Source of the DNA: Alentia gelatinosa
Lineage: Eukaryota > Annelida > Polychaeta > Phyllodocida > Polynoidae
Assembly: GCA_950022655.1 (NCBI GenBank)
Contig: OX465583.1
Coordinates: 34,685,360-34,749,359, forward strand
Length of the DNA stretch: 64,000 nt
Direction of reading: 5' to 3'
The notes beneath the pieces are model-generated. The model had not been told where the DNA came from, ran no database searches, and was given only the letters and a program-made list of their open reading frames with translations. Below, piece by piece: positions 12,507 through 23,990 of the stretch. Positions within the stretch are counted from its first letter, which is position 1; every line of letters begins with the position of its first letter. Position numbers and translations under genes: made by a program.

Positions 12507-12746
12507 TCAGCTCTCAGGTTCAAGTTGCGGCTGAATATCAGGCAGTATCTGCTGATATGTTGTGAGACGTGTGATCGGATCTAGCGGCTGCTGGTATGTA
12601 ACTAGATCCCTCGTCGCCTCGATACTTCCATTTGAGGTGTCAGGTAATTCATACAATCTATCTTCTTGTACCTTCACCCGTTGGTCAAAGTGATCACATA
12701 ATCTAATTTTTCCCATTTCACTGGACTGTTCATAATCTTTTCCTAT
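12507..12746 (-). CDS. Candidate 3'-terminal exon, tyrosine-rich tail
   Basis: On the minus strand an acceptor ending CCTTAG precedes an open segment of 79 codons plus TGA. Its composition is unlike the surrounding noise: acidic and Gln/Pro/Tyr-rich, with DYEQSSE, LYELPD, TYQQPLDP and TYQQILPDIQPQLEPES at the end. Four tyrosines sit in short acidic or proline contexts (YEQ, YELP, YQQP, YQQI), as in cytoplasmic tails of signalling receptors, where phosphotyrosine recruits SH2 or PTB proteins. That role is inference; no domain identifies the family. The exon would start in phase 0. No upstream exon is proven. A hydrophobic run readable on the minus strand near 15000-14930 (VYTAITMALLLCCTLFIM) could be a membrane segment of the same gene, but its splice sites are weak. 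Confidence 0.4.
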   Translation of the reverse strand: MGKDYEQSSEMGKIRLCDHFDQRVKVQEDRLYELPDTSNGSIEATRDLVTYQQPLDPITRLTTYQQILPDIQPQLEPES

Positions 12747-13129
12747 CTAAGGATACAACCCACACCCCCATGGAGAAGCGAGAACCGAAAGAATATTGAA
12801 TATACTCCATATCTTGATATATCCTTGACTAGAGTTAATATTTCGAGTCTAGATTTGAATCAGTGTCTTCAGTTTAGAATCAGACTTTCCTCTGATATAC
12901 CATCCTGGTTTGAAATGTAAAGTACAAGACGAGGTATTGAGGAATGTCGGTGGGTTCAAATAACCTCGGTTATGATCAATGGAAATATGAATATGGTAAG
13001 AGGTTTTATATTCTAGCAAAATTCCCTGAGAGTGCTATTTGATGAACACATTCCTTGTGATACGGTTAGACTACACGGCGCTATCACCAAACATCACAGC
13101 TTCTAGGGAACCGAAAGGAATTCAACTTA

Positions 13130-13520
13130 TTCTTTACACCGGAACCTCAAAACCGGAAGTAAAAACAACGCTCGACAAGAGCATCCTTTATAGGCGGCGG
13201 CTCGACGGTAGCGTGTTGTGTCCTGCCCTGTGATTGGTCGATGGCCTCCCAGCGAAGCACGTACCCATAGTTCATCGCGCCGGGCACATATTACCCAGCA
13301 CGCTCGAGCGGCCGTTCTGTTGTCCCGAGGAAGACGTTACAATAACGCGAGATCTCGTTACGGCGTGGCGTGACCGGGCCCCAGGCATTTCCGTCGCATG
13401 GATCATTAATCAAATCCCTCTTTGTCACCTCGCGCTTACCCCCGCCAAAGCCGGACGCCACCGACGGCTAACTACTTCCGGTAGCGACTTCCCACAATTC
13501 ATTCAACTCGAGGTGTGGTC
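13130..13520. promoter_or_regulatory. CpG-rich promoter-like island
   Basis: GC-rich and CpG-dense against an AT-rich background. It contains ETS-type words (ACCGGAAGT near 13151; ACTTCCGGT near 13475), an inverted CCAAT box (GATTGGTCGATG near 13231), and ACGCGAGATCTCGT, similar to the TCTCGCGAGA promoter element. These are typical of animal housekeeping promoters. No start codon or first exon could be tied to it. The 108-aa open frame through it is probably a by-product of composition. Confidence 0.45.
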
Positions 13521-13591
13521 TCTATCCACTATACTGGTTACCCCGAATGTATTGCTTTAGATATCCAAAGGGGGACGGGGGGGGGGGGGAG

Positions 13592-13720
13592 TGATCCATA
13601 AAGTACGTAGGTAGTGAGGCGGGTGAGGGGGTATTTGGAAATGATGTGTACTTTCTTCAATCTAATGTGTACAAGATGGACATGGGGTGGGATTAAATAT
13701 TCCAGAAATTTTGCTAATTT
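13592..13720. mobile_element. MITE with CATCCATAAA-type ends, copy 2 (inverted)
   Basis: Starts GATCCATAAAGTACGTAG and, read forward, matches the reverse complement of 2125-2273 through its interior: GGGTGAGGGGGTA, TTTGGAAA, TGTACAAGATGG, GGGGTGGGA, CAGAAATTTTGC. The right end is less clear; a GTCATCCAT word lies at about 13746. A poly-G run (about 13577-13590) abuts its left end. Confidence 0.6.
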
Positions 13721-14518
13721 ATTTTATTGAGGGCCCGAAGATAGTCATCCATATTACCGTGGACCTATACACGTTATATTTTCTTAGGCGACATAGCAAT
13801 TGATGGTTGTGCGTTACCCTTTATCCCTGGATGAAAAAGAGGAGGCCATAGTTGGGCAAATGCAATTTTATCAAATTTTATAATGGAAATAAGGATTTGA
13901 GTTGTTCTTTTGAACATGAGTTAGTTATAAGCTATAAATATCAATGATTAATAATATATGTAATGATAATTGCCTAATAGAGTAATGAATCAATTATAGT
14001 GAATATATGATATGATGAAATATAAGAGAGAAGGCCTTCGAAAGTAGGTGAAGTAGAAGAAGTGTGGGTGGGTGGATGAAAGAGTGAAGCTTGTGTGTAG
14101 TGTCGAAGCTGAAATGAGAATGAGGAGGAGTGATGGGGGTTAAGGTGTCACAACACTAATTCCGTACACTTCAAGGTATTATGGCACTGTAGTGCCACAA
14201 GAAAATGTGTTATCTGTACTATTTGACATGGGAGGGCTATGAAAATGAAACAACTTGCAGGTTATTACATGCCAAATTGATGGTGGGGATATCTAGATTA
14301 ATTTAGAACGGTTCTGATATCTTCCGGACCCAGTGGTGTAAGGATATGAGTGGAGAGGTCGGTGCACTGTATTAATGCCCCGGTTCAGGTAGTGGGACAG
14401 TATATCTGTATAGACATCATATTCTAGGATGTAATGACATAAATAAGTAGTGTAACATAACACCTTAAGACACTAGGAAAGAGGGGCACATGTGGTGTGC
14501 AGTGAAGAGGGGAGACAT

Positions 14519-14534
14519 GGGGGGGGGGGGGGGT
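14519..14534. repeat. Poly-G homopolymer
   Basis: An uninterrupted run of about 16 G. On the minus strand the run encodes proline in the 149-aa open frame at 14424-14873, which is one reason to doubt that frame. Confidence 0.85.
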
Positions 14535-14624
14535 GCAATGACCACCCTTGACCAAAAGCCATGAGTAACCAATTAAGATCTCATTGCAGACATGAATGTT
14601 CCTCTCATGGACCAATGAACTACT

Positions 14625-14900
14625 GGTCATAATTGTAGTGTAAAGACATGTATATAGGAAATCACAACTGTAAGGAATACTTGCATATAATATGTCATAA
14701 TTGTACCAGATAAATGAATAGAGGCCACAAATGTAAGGAAAGTATATCTGCATAAATTGTAGTGAATATATGTATATGATATGCGCAATTGGAGAAAATA
14801 CATACATATAAAATGTCACAACTGTTGCTTGCACACGCATATATTCAATCACAATAGAAGTCAGCGTAGACATATCTGTAGATCACAATTGAAGCCAAAT
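14625..14900. repeat. Diverged minisatellite, about 26-36 bp unit
   Basis: About eight successive units begin with TCACAATTGT-like words (TCATAATTGT, TCACAACTGT, CCACAAATGT, TCACAATAGA and so on) and continue into GTAAGGAATACATRCATATA-like sequence. The first starts fall near 14626, 14662, 14695 and 14725. Unit length varies, so it is old. It explains the hydrophobic, Tyr/Ile-rich minus-strand frame that runs through it. Confidence 0.6.
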
Positions 14901-16162
14901 CTGGGGGTCACCATCATATGATAGGCTACACGTGTGCATAATAAATAAGGTACAGCATAGGAGTAATGCCATGGTAATAGCCGTATAGACCAGACAGGAC
15001 ATTGCCCCTGTACGTCACCGGTGCCAGACTGATTATTTAGCTTTTTACCCTGGCCTTCACTAATAGCTCCATCCATCTTATATGAGCCCAAATACATAGA
15101 GGCTTGTTTAGCGCAGACACGCCTGCTGCTATTGGTGGACCTGGACAATGGTCATATATTTTCACCTAGCCACTGGAATGTTCAGATTTTGAATAAATGT
15201 CACCATTCACCTCCCTTGTGCTTTTCCCGAACTAAAACAAATTCCATATTGACGGAAATATTGCATTTGAATGGAATAATAAAATCAGAGTGTATGGAAA
15301 TAGGGCTGCTTTAATATTGTGGACGTTTGACTATATAAGCGATCAAATCATTTGCCTAAGGATTAATTATTAGAGCAATCAATTCCATTACAGCTACAAT
15401 TAAAATGCGAAGATGACTGTTGTTATTGATTTAAACGTCATTAACATTCACTCAAGTCAAAGATGCATAATTATTTTTGGCTTAAAGCTGGATTCTGCCA
15501 TTTGAAATCCGAATACCTGTCTTAAGTTTTAACGGGAACTTGTTGACTACGTATTTTTATTAGTATGCCATGGAACCGATTTCCGCGATATCAATGGAGT
15601 ATACGGGAAGGTAAATCATTCATCAATTCCTTACACAATAATAATTGTTTCTGATATGGTCCGTAAAATACAGGGTAATGAGAAGATGTATTGAAGGCCG
15701 ATCGATTATTGCTAATGCTCTCATGGCTGGGCCTGGAGATTGACCTGAATGACCTTGATTGATCATTGTCGCCCTTCGTGCATGCCCTATGCTTATTTGT
15801 GACCGGGTGGTCCACGGTTGGACTACAGAGTTCGCTACCTACCTGAGCCGGGAAAATCGTTCTCTTATAATGACCCCGAATGATTCAGTTCCAAAAACAT
15901 TAAACGTCAGATGATGCATCTAGTCTCTCATAGTGACTGAAATTGTATAATGCTTCATCCACAGCAATGTTAAACGTTTATGATTATTAAATGTTCCCCA
16001 TATATTTTACTCTTTTTTTATATTGGGAATCATCGGAATAAAATCTCGATCGCCTTTGGTTTCGGTACAGTGTCAGCGTTAAACCAGATCCAGACATCCT
16101 AATTCCCCGCTCCCCCGCACCCTTTGTGGACCTATTTGACGAGTCGCCATCACTGGGCCTGA
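14901..16162. other. No confirmed gene; possible minus-strand exons
   Basis: Two minus-strand stretches look mildly coding but are unproven. One, near 15840-15600, is Ser/Asn-rich (RSFRSISRPSHESISNN) and follows a CCGGCTCAG acceptor-like site. The other, near 15000-14930, gives a hydrophobic helix-like run. Neither matches a family I recognise. Confidence 0.3.
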
Positions 16163-16288
16163 TTAACTGTACTGAGCGTTGGACTCCTCTGAACCCCGCG
16201 AGTCAGTGGGAATCGACTGATCTGGAGGAAAGGGCGGAGAGCGCTCATTGGAATGCCAGGAGGAGTGGGACGTAATGTCAACAGGGAG
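16163..16288 (-). CDS. Candidate 3'-terminal exon, Ser/Pro-rich tail
   Basis: On the minus strand the acceptor ACCTCCCGTGTAG is followed by 41 codons and TAA in phase 0. The product starts LPVDITSHSSWHSNERSPP, continues FPPDQSIPTDS and ends RGSEESNAQYS. The segment is clearly richer in GC than its flanks, hydrophilic, and rich in Ser, Pro and acidic residues, as in a cytoplasmic or disordered C-terminus. The overlapping 104-aa minus frame (16150-16464) is in a different phase and I prefer the spliced reading. Partner exons and the protein family are unknown. It could belong with the exon at 12507-12746 as an alternative end, but nothing in the sequence shows that. Confidence 0.35.
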   Translation of the reverse strand, partial: LPVDITSHSSWHSNERSPPFPPDQSIPTDSRGSEESNAQYS

Positions 16289-17040
16289 CTACACGGGAGG
16301 TGTCGGTGGCGTACACAGGCCCTGATGAAGTCTGTCCACAGCTCACAAGGCACTTGCATGCCTGCGTCAAGGTCTGAGTATATATGGCAGAAGAGTGGAA
16401 AGTCATATGTTATGTGGATCAAGGTCTGAGTATTGTAACGATCGCCTTGAAATGACATCACCATTAATTAGACTGCCCAAGCTTTCAACAGGTTATATTG
16501 ATACAATAGACCAGTGCAATAAATCAGGCAGCAAGTCTTCCAGTATAGCGAATACAGTATAAAACGCTAATAACAAAGTCTACGTACCAGCCTGTGGTTC
16601 AGGGCTGGCTCAGGCAGCTGCGGCAACTCAGAACCATCCCTCTCCTACCTCTCCCTGCTAAACTCTACCCCGCTTAAACATTTCATTGTACTCAAATAGT
16701 TTTATGGTGGATTCCTGACGAAAGCGCTTGAAGGGGGAGATATATGCCTACCAACAAGGGTTCCTTACGCCTTGCGACTTTTTTTTGTATTATTCAGAAG
16801 TGTTTATGTAAACATCAAAATTCCAAGACTAGCTCAGTTCTTCCATTTTGACATGACAGCTTCCCATATAAGTACTGCACTGCTTGACCCATTCTAAGCA
16901 AATTACAACACAAAACAAAAATAGAAGGTCCTGAGAGAAAAACAATATTTGGTCTTCCCTTGACTATACATCTTTATAGCCCGTTTGAACGATGCAACAG
17001 TGTCGAGATGCTGTGTGCTTTCATCCAAGTTGTTGCATAG

Positions 17041-17069
17041 GCAGGTCTCCCTACGCATAGGAGACCTGC
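17041..17069. repeat. Small perfect hairpin
   Basis: GCAGGTCTCC and GGAGACCTGC are perfect 10-bp arms around a 9-nt loop (CTACGCATA). It is isolated and has no T-tract, so it is not interpreted as a terminator. Confidence 0.7.
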
Positions 17070-17194
17070 ATATTTAGTCATCCTGGAGTACCGCTCCTTG
17101 AATTTTATCTTTCGCATACCTCTAGGCTCACGCTTGTTTTCATATATCAACGACGGATACCTTGCATAAATTAACATATACTTACGGGGCACTC

Positions 17195-17410
17195 GCCTTC
17201 CCCCAGGTCACACTCTTCCGGGTGACCCTCCTTCGGGTGGCACTCCTCCGGATGGCACTTCTCCGGGTGGTACTCCCCACGTTTACACTCACCTGGGTGG
17301 CACTCCCAGGGTGACACTTGCCTGGGTGGCACTCCCTCGGGTGGTACTACCCCCGGGTGGCACTTGAACTGGTCCGGGTGGCACTACTCCCAGGTGGCAC
17401 TCCCCATTGG
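17195..17410. repeat. GC-rich minisatellite, about 17-18 bp unit
   Basis: About eleven imperfect head-to-tail copies of CCGGGTGGCACTCCTC, with variants GGGTGACCCTCCTT, GGATGGCACTTCTC and GGGTGGTACTACCC. It is bounded by ordinary AT-rich sequence. The open frames on both strands from 17347 to 17664 partly derive from it and from the purine-rich tract that follows. Confidence 0.85.
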
Positions 17411-19266
17411 AGAAGGAGAGGGGAGGATGAGATCGAAGGAGAGTAGGACACAGATAGAGTCAGGAGAAAGAAGGATGGGGGGGAGGGGAGGAGAGAATAA
17501 GGGACAAAGCTATAGGGATAGGAAAGATACTCAGGGGTTGGTAAGAAAGTTGGAGCAAGAAACGTAACATTTGCATAAATGTGAAATGCAAAGAGTGTCT
17601 CTACTGAAGATTTAATCTCATGAAATGAAAATAGATAACGCCATATAGATGATGCCACATACAAAGCAAGAAAAAGTGAATCAAAGAAAAGAAATGTGCT
17701 GAAAGACCAGTCGGAATGCTTGGGGACTAGTAACGAAGATAAAGAAGCTGACGAGAGCGAGTGGGAAAGCCCAGATTAAGGGATTTAGAGGTGGGACCAA
17801 ATAGCCTGGAGTCTCCCAATGCACCAGTAATCTGCCAAAAGACAATGTCTGCCTGAAGCATAGTCTGGATATTAGATCCCGTGAGACTACCACGTTGCGT
17901 AAATCCGTATTGAAGTGCAGATTAGCCACATGTCGAATCTATTCCATATGTGGATTCAAATAGACTAAGAGGAAGTGACGTCCATCCAACCATTACCCCG
18001 TGGTCCTGCATCATATATGCAAGCGATACTATCAACAATTCTAGTCCTGGAATATATCGGACATTAGTATTCATATTAAACATGTTCTATGAACAATATC
18101 ACTTCAATTCTTTTAGATAGAGAAAACAACAATAACAGCAATGAGGATCTCTATCCTAAAATTAGAAATAAATATTTTCACTTCATGTTTGTCTAAACAT
18201 AACGCTCATTGATAGATATTATCAATTAATGTATCTCTAGTAATAATACTTTTTGATATATATCACTTCATGTATGTATAACACTTTTGGAATGTCTGGA
18301 GGCAATCCTACTTAATGTTTCATTCCATTGCACTGCGCATCGGTAGCTAGGCAATTACACTGACATTGAAATCTTAAATTTTCATGTTTAACAAGACAAT
18401 TTCTCTTGATGAAGATGACTTCGAAGTTCCACGGGCGGAGCTAGCAAATCATAATGATTGCCCTTGATTAATCAAGACTCAGTGACCATCTTATTTATGT
18501 GATTCCTGCGAACGCCGCTGGGTCTGAATTCAAAACTACTCCCCCAGGACCATTATCTCAGGTTTGATTTTCTCCACTTGAGGCAAGTCATTTTATTCAG
18601 TATTTTGGTCAAGTTCATTAATTGTTCAGGAGATGAGAAAGTGCAGTTTGATTGCAAGGAGATAGGAGAGTAGGACGAGGGATTTTTCTGTGTGGGTGCA
18701 GTTATGGGAGAGTGTCAATTTTGAAAGAGTCTACTATAATGATGTTGGTTTTTACTGGTAGAAAACCACCACCACGTCATTAACAAAACAGCAAAAGTGA
18801 CCTTTGTCCTTTTATTACATTTCAAAATCATTACTTTTGAGGTGTAGACTGGAGTTCTCTTCCTGATGCAAGAAGTATATCCTCTAAATGTCACCAAGCA
18901 ATTATCTAAAATTCCTGTAGAGATTTCTTGTACCACAAGTGAAAGGCTAGAAAGATTATTTCTGTTAAAAGTTGTAATAACATTACTTCCAGGCTTACAA
19001 GCCTGAATAATCAAACTTATTAGGAAATGACACATTCCCTTAAAATAATCTTTCGAATGAACGAATACAAAAGATCGATAATATCTTTGTAAGACGAAGT
19101 GAATTTAAGAAAAGTTTGCATATAATATTTTGTGATACAAGATAATTGAAATGTAGACAGAACATTAATTCACGTAAAACGTATGGCTTTTGATGCTGGA
19201 TGCTGAACAATGTTAATAAAGTCAATGTAGGGACACGAATATTGCCAATATTGGCCAGCAACTTTT
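17411..19266. other. No gene recognised; purine-rich tract at left
   Basis: About 17411-17530 is a GA-rich tract (AGGAGAAAGAAGGATGGGG-like). The rest is AT-rich with short open frames (82-106 aa) lacking motifs. No supported feature. Confidence 0.5.
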
Positions 19267-20000
19267 TTGCCGCCTGCCCTCGACTTTGCCGAGACCTACT
19301 TTTGGCAATGCTTTGCACTAAAGTCGCAAGAGTTAGAAACTGATAATAACCTATTTAAAAGGTTGATTTATAAATATATGACAATTTATCTATCTAAGGA
19401 TGAGGAAAACGGTAGCCAGAAAATAAACGAAAGTAGTATAACCATAAAAGGCCTAAGCAGCAAAATAGACGGTTTCATAACTAAAAAAAACCAACATATT
19501 GAGGTTGAGGTAAGGGGGCTGACTACATGAGTGGTTGACTTAGAGGCTAATCTCCTAGAAATTAAACAAGTAAATCAACAACTTGAACGGGACAAAATGG
19601 CATTTAAATGTAATAATACGAGGACTCTCTGAAAAGGGGAAATGACTAGAAGTAAGGAAGCGCCGGCAGCTAAATCGTCCTCTGAAAATCGCATGGGGAC
19701 AATTCTGGGTGTGATTGCAGAAGAACAAAAGGACAAGCATGAAACTACCACTGAATAAGCAGATAAGTGACAATTTTATATCTGTAGTTATATCAGAATG
19801 ATTAAATTTAGGATGATGTTGGTTGCCGACTCAAGGTTGAGAGGCATGCAATTATTGGTATAGTTGAAGAATTACTGAACCACAAAATGAGTGACATCCA
19901 CTTTGATATGTTGTTTTACCCTGGGGCTCGCAGGTTATGTATAGAAAGGCATGACTGCTCAAGCGCCCATTCGCATTGTGAATATCATTGTTTAACGGTA
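19267..20000 (+). pseudogene. Retroelement ORF1-like relic with coiled coil
   Basis: An 87-codon frame (19267-19530), continued after one stop, is strongly charged and heptad-like (IKGLSSKIDGFITKKNQHIE, then VVDLEANLLEIKQVNQQLER). This pattern suits the coiled-coil part of a LINE ORF1 or similar nucleic-acid-packaging protein. Downstream, in shifting frames near 19812-19935, come MMLVADSRLRGMQ and FDMLFYPGAR. These resemble the G/A-D-S-R-L start and PGA block of SGNH-hydrolase-like domains carried by some LINE ORF1 proteins. At least one stop and one frameshift separate the parts. The mobile-element origin is inferred; the exact family is unknown. Confidence 0.35.
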
Positions 20001-21284
20001 AAAATCACCAAAGTTCGACTTAAAGTATAATAGGAAGAGGAGGCATATGCTCACATATGATGTATATATGTTACCAAATAAATTGGTAAAAATAAGTAAG
20101 TACTATAATCAAAAGTGGCCCTGGAGCCTCCTGAAAATAAAGCTTATGAACCCTAGTAGAAACTCCAGAATAAATTCAACTGAAACAAATTTAATGTTGC
20201 TGCAGAACGTTATCTACATATCAACCTAACAACAGACCATATCCGATGCAGTTGTACATTTGCACACCGGAATCGGTTCTATATAGCAGTGTCAGTGAAT
20301 TGATTATAACCGTGTTGGGACAGTGTTAGCCGAACATATGGCCCATTAGGTATTTATTGGGCATCTGCTTGATGTCAATGGGAAAGATTTGGAGAGTGTG
20401 GTACGGGCCAATACTTGGTCTGGTTGTGCCCCCTGAGACATTTAAGAATGCAGCTACCGTGATTCAAACTCCATCAGCAGAGCCGAACTCTCGAGGAAGA
20501 AAAAATAAAAAAGATTTTTTTCTAAGAATTTAGCAGGGATCCCTAGAACCAAACAAAGGAGAAACGAAAAGAATGCTGGTACCCATCGGATACACCACGG
20601 ACTTGGATATATTTAAAGAAAAAAAGGTTGTTATTAAAGTTTATCGATGAAGCGTGGCGAATATTGTGACTGCAGTGACCTATATCATATATTTATCTAT
20701 GACCTTGTATAAGTGTTTCAGTAAAGGCCAAAATACCGGATAAACTGTGACATGATTTTTTGTGGATTTGGGGGATCTTTTGCGATGGTACTGAGTCTCG
20801 TGATGTTATTGAACGAGCAATGTAAAAAGTATTCACACTGTTCCATGCAGCTGCTTCATGTACACTTGGATCTATTGTGGTCTTCCTGCCAATTGATCCG
20901 TATGAACAACAAAGGCCACTTGGCAGAGGGACAAATACATATACTACATTCGTGAGCTTTACATTTGATCAATGAATCAATTGTGAACAATACCAAGACA
21001 AACAGGTAAATGGGAATAAACACCAATTTGGCACCACGGAAAAATAAGCTTAACCAAAGCGCCATTACATCGGTAAGTAGGACAAGGAAATTATGATGAT
21101 ATACTAATAGAAGTTCGGTTGTTAAGTCCTGTTATGTTGCTACAATATCGGGTTAAATACATAAATATATGGGCGAGATAAGGCTGTGAACCTCACAGTT
21201 AACACTACCACATTTAAATCGATGTTCGAAATATATCTCCTAGGTCCACGTCCTCCCTCCATTCATTGGTCAGGAAGCCTAAGT
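20001..21284. other. No gene recognised
   Basis: AT-rich. It may hold further remains of the ORF1-like relic upstream (frame 20047-20229, Lys/Asn-rich), but no motif supports that. Confidence 0.5.
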
Positions 21285-21545
21285 CTAGACGTTCTCTAAT
21301 TGGTTGCTAATGACGCATTCCTTGATGTATTCGTGGGCAACTTGCAGTATCACGTTATGCGACAGTGCGGCGAATGCGGGAACCGGCAAAGCTGGCGCAG
21401 TCATTAAGGCTTTGGTGGCCCTGATCATGGGGGGTGGGGGGATGGAAATAAACATTTCCTGGCTGTTTTTTCGGCCTGTAATTTGCAGGTAATCAGTCTC
21501 CACCTTGCCGCCAGGGGGGATTGGAGTCTTGTGGTTTCGAATCAT
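21285..21545 (-). CDS. Unrecognised open frame of 86 codons
   Basis: GC-richer than its flanks and of plausible protein composition: a Pro/Ser-rich first half (ISIPPPPMIRATKALM), then an Ala/Val-rich, helix-like second half (FAALSHNVILQVAHEYIKEC). A 62-aa frame is also open on the opposite strand, so strand choice is uncertain. No family recognised. It lies just downstream of, and on the same strand as, the Penelope-like fragment and could be unrelated host or element sequence. Confidence 0.2.
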   Translation of the reverse strand: MIRNHKTPIPPGGKVETDYLQITGRKNSQEMFISIPPPPMIRATKALMTAPALPVPAFAALSHNVILQVAHEYIKECVISNQLENV

Positions 21546-21759
21546 TACAGGATTCTTGTCAGGTGTCGTGAGTTAACCTCTTAGGGGCGGAATATATGGC
21601 ATTGAAAATTTACATTGGTGAGTCTGGGATGTTCTGTTGTAAACAGAAGTGAAAATATTTCGAATCCCGGTTAATTTGGTAGCAGTAAGTGTATCTTGTG
21701 GGCATAATTTTCTTGAAAAAGAATTAAATCTTAGTAGAGAAAATATTTTTGCGGCATTG

Positions 21760-22230
21760 GTGATGCACTTAAACTACCGATTGTCCACTGTGTTCTCAAA
21801 GGCTCATCTTGAGCCAATGAATCCAATTGAACTCAACTTTATTCCTCAGGGAACTGGCCCATTTGCTGTCTGGGTAACAGAAGCTAAATGCAGTATGTTG
21901 ACTCGAACATCTTCTGTACCAGCATGGTCACATCTGTTGAAATGGATTGGAACTTCATTCTGGGCGTTACCCTTTTCGATGTTTCGAGATTTTCGTAGAG
22001 CCTTTCCTTGATCTTCCTCTTGGTTGGGCCTACGTATTGTTTGTTGCATTTTTTGCGTTCCAGGCAATAGATCACGTCGGAGCTATTGTATATCACATTC
22101 CATTTGGTCTTGCGGCTTTTGCCGGAGGCGTTTGAGGTAATCTCTCCCTCATGTTTGATCCTGCTGCAATAATTGCAGTTCTTCACCTTACACAGGTTTC
22201 TGGAGGAGCTTTTTGTAACCGTATTTTACC
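21760..22230 (-). pseudogene. Penelope-like element, GIY-YIG endonuclease fragment
   Basis: Reading leftward on the minus strand, a Cys-rich linker (LCKVKNCNYCSRIKHEGEIT) leads into VIYCLERKKCNKQYVGPTKR, KIKERLYE and, after a frameshift, FNRCDHAGTEDVRVNILHLA. This is the order seen in the C-terminal endonuclease of Penelope-like retroelements: zinc-binding linker, the two GIY-YIG strands (VIYC.. and KQYVGxT), then an Arg-containing helix. A further shifted piece reads WIHWLKMSL, matching the W-I-x-x-L segment near the protein's end. The reverse transcriptase upstream is absent. With at least two frameshifts the copy is dead. In intact elements this nuclease nicks the target DNA during insertion. 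Confidence 0.8.
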
Positions 22231-23842
22231 CACTTCTAGTTGTTAAATATACATAAAGATCACGCCGCATTCTGCATAGGAATTGACCTAAAGGTCTCTC
22301 TCGTGGGATGGACCTGGAAATGAATAACTGACACACCAAGCCCGAAAGTGACCAGAGTCATGGCCTCAGAGAATAATACATACGATGGCCAGCAAGCACA
22401 GAGCAATGGCAATGGGGATCGTTTGGTGTTAGGATAATTAGGGGCCAAGGTAATTTCGTCGAGGTAACGCGATCTATATACTATGCCTTCATCTTCAGAA
22501 GCAGCGTGTATTATGGGTATGAGTATCGGGATCTACAGCAGAGCAGACCATTGATGATGAGTTAATAAACATTGTATAGTTACTGATGTATTAGACTGAA
22601 GCCGAGAGGATGTAAGACACTGACACTACCAAGCGCTAATCGCGAGAAACGATCCATCGCGCCCTGCCTATCAGGCATTGAATAAATCCCTCATCTGATG
22701 GCGCTATGGCCGCTTCTAGACTGTGTAACCCTATGTCTGTGTGTCAAGGCTTATACTGAAAGAGAATACATTGTATATAATACCCCTCCTCGTGTCCTCA
22801 TATCCGCATATAATGAATACTTGATGTATTTTTCTTAGTGAACTATTAGCAGGTTTCGAACTCCTAGCAGGCTCATGTTGTGCCATTAGGTTCCTTTGAA
22901 AGCATCTACCTTTGAAAATGCTTTCCCTTCCATTAAAATATCATATTTCTAGCAGGCCTACATTTTACCATTGAAATACCAAGATAAAAATGTATTCTCA
23001 TCTATTCAGATATATTACGATTGAGACTGTCACACTTGAAACTTTAACGTGTTTATCTATAATGTACTCGAGACTGCCCTTGATAAAAGAAGCTTATTCA
23101 TAGCTACACCATTCATTTAAAATATCCATTCCATGAACCTTTATATGATCTCCATTTTTACAAACCAAATTCCTCCCATTTGTAGAAACACACTGAATTT
23201 CATTACTTCCACATCTGTTACAAAGAAACAAAATAATATTGGTGCAATAATCATCCTGCTTTCTCGGAGCGTCGCTGGCATGAGTTGCTCTCTAAATCAA
23301 CATGCCTGGATAAAACTCCGTAAAAAATCGTAACACGTGGAGAATTTATTGCCGCTGTGCCTGTGCTGAATTCTGGGAACATGGCTATCAACATGGCGCA
23401 TGTGCAGAAGCTATTACGATATAAATCACGTGGCTTCAGCCAACCCTGCACCCAGCAGCTGACCCGCTTTACGGCGGCACACATTTCACGGATATAATAT
23501 AATGATATCATCTGGTTCCCCATAGAGAAATGTAGAAGCGTATCAAGGGACTAATCCTGTCTGCTCCTGTGTTCCACGCACCATCTAGTCTGTCACCAGT
23601 ACTTATTGCGTCAGCGACACTGAATAGAGATTAGTGTAGCAGTAGAAGTGCAGATGTCAGAGGTACCAGGTCAAAGGACATTAAGTAAGTACTACTGTGC
23701 CCTACATAAAAGGGAACTCAACCATGTTCATGCCCAACAAATGTGATCAGGTGAACCTAAGCCAGAATTAGTATATATATCATTTGTATGGGCGGGCAGC
23801 TCATGTTAACCAAAATTCGCGATGACAACATTGTGTGTTTCT
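22231..23842. other. No gene recognised
   Basis: AT-rich to balanced composition. A CpG-containing block near 22630-22730 and a short minus frame at 23251-23523 (Cys/Arg-rich) show no recognisable domain. Confidence 0.55.
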
Positions 23843-23990
23843 TCTTTTGGGTAGTTTAACGTCCAATATGTTCTATTAAGACTTAGGTGAACGTGCTGCT
23901 AGTGACATTGTAGGTTCATAATGTAATAGTAAATGTCACATTTATGCTCATTTCCATGTCTTCAATCAGAGTTGTGTTTGTTTGTTTGGT
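23843..23990 (-). mobile_element. SINE tail fragment
   Basis: TTTGGGTAGTTTAACGTCCA and TATGTTCTATTAAGACTTAG match the tail of the SINE copy at 1850 (TTTGGGTAGTTTACCGGCCG and TATATTCTATCAGGCTTAAT). It sits directly beside the fuller copy at 23991-24286, so it is either a second partial insertion or a duplicated tail. Confidence 0.5.

Noticed and set aside
14424..14873. 149-codon hydrophobic minus frame resembling a membrane protein
   Set aside because: It is produced by the AT-rich minisatellite and a poly-G run.
15591..15815. Ser-rich minus frame as an exon
   Set aside because: Composition is suggestive and CCGGCTCAG could be an acceptor, but no donor or family supports it; left as a note only.
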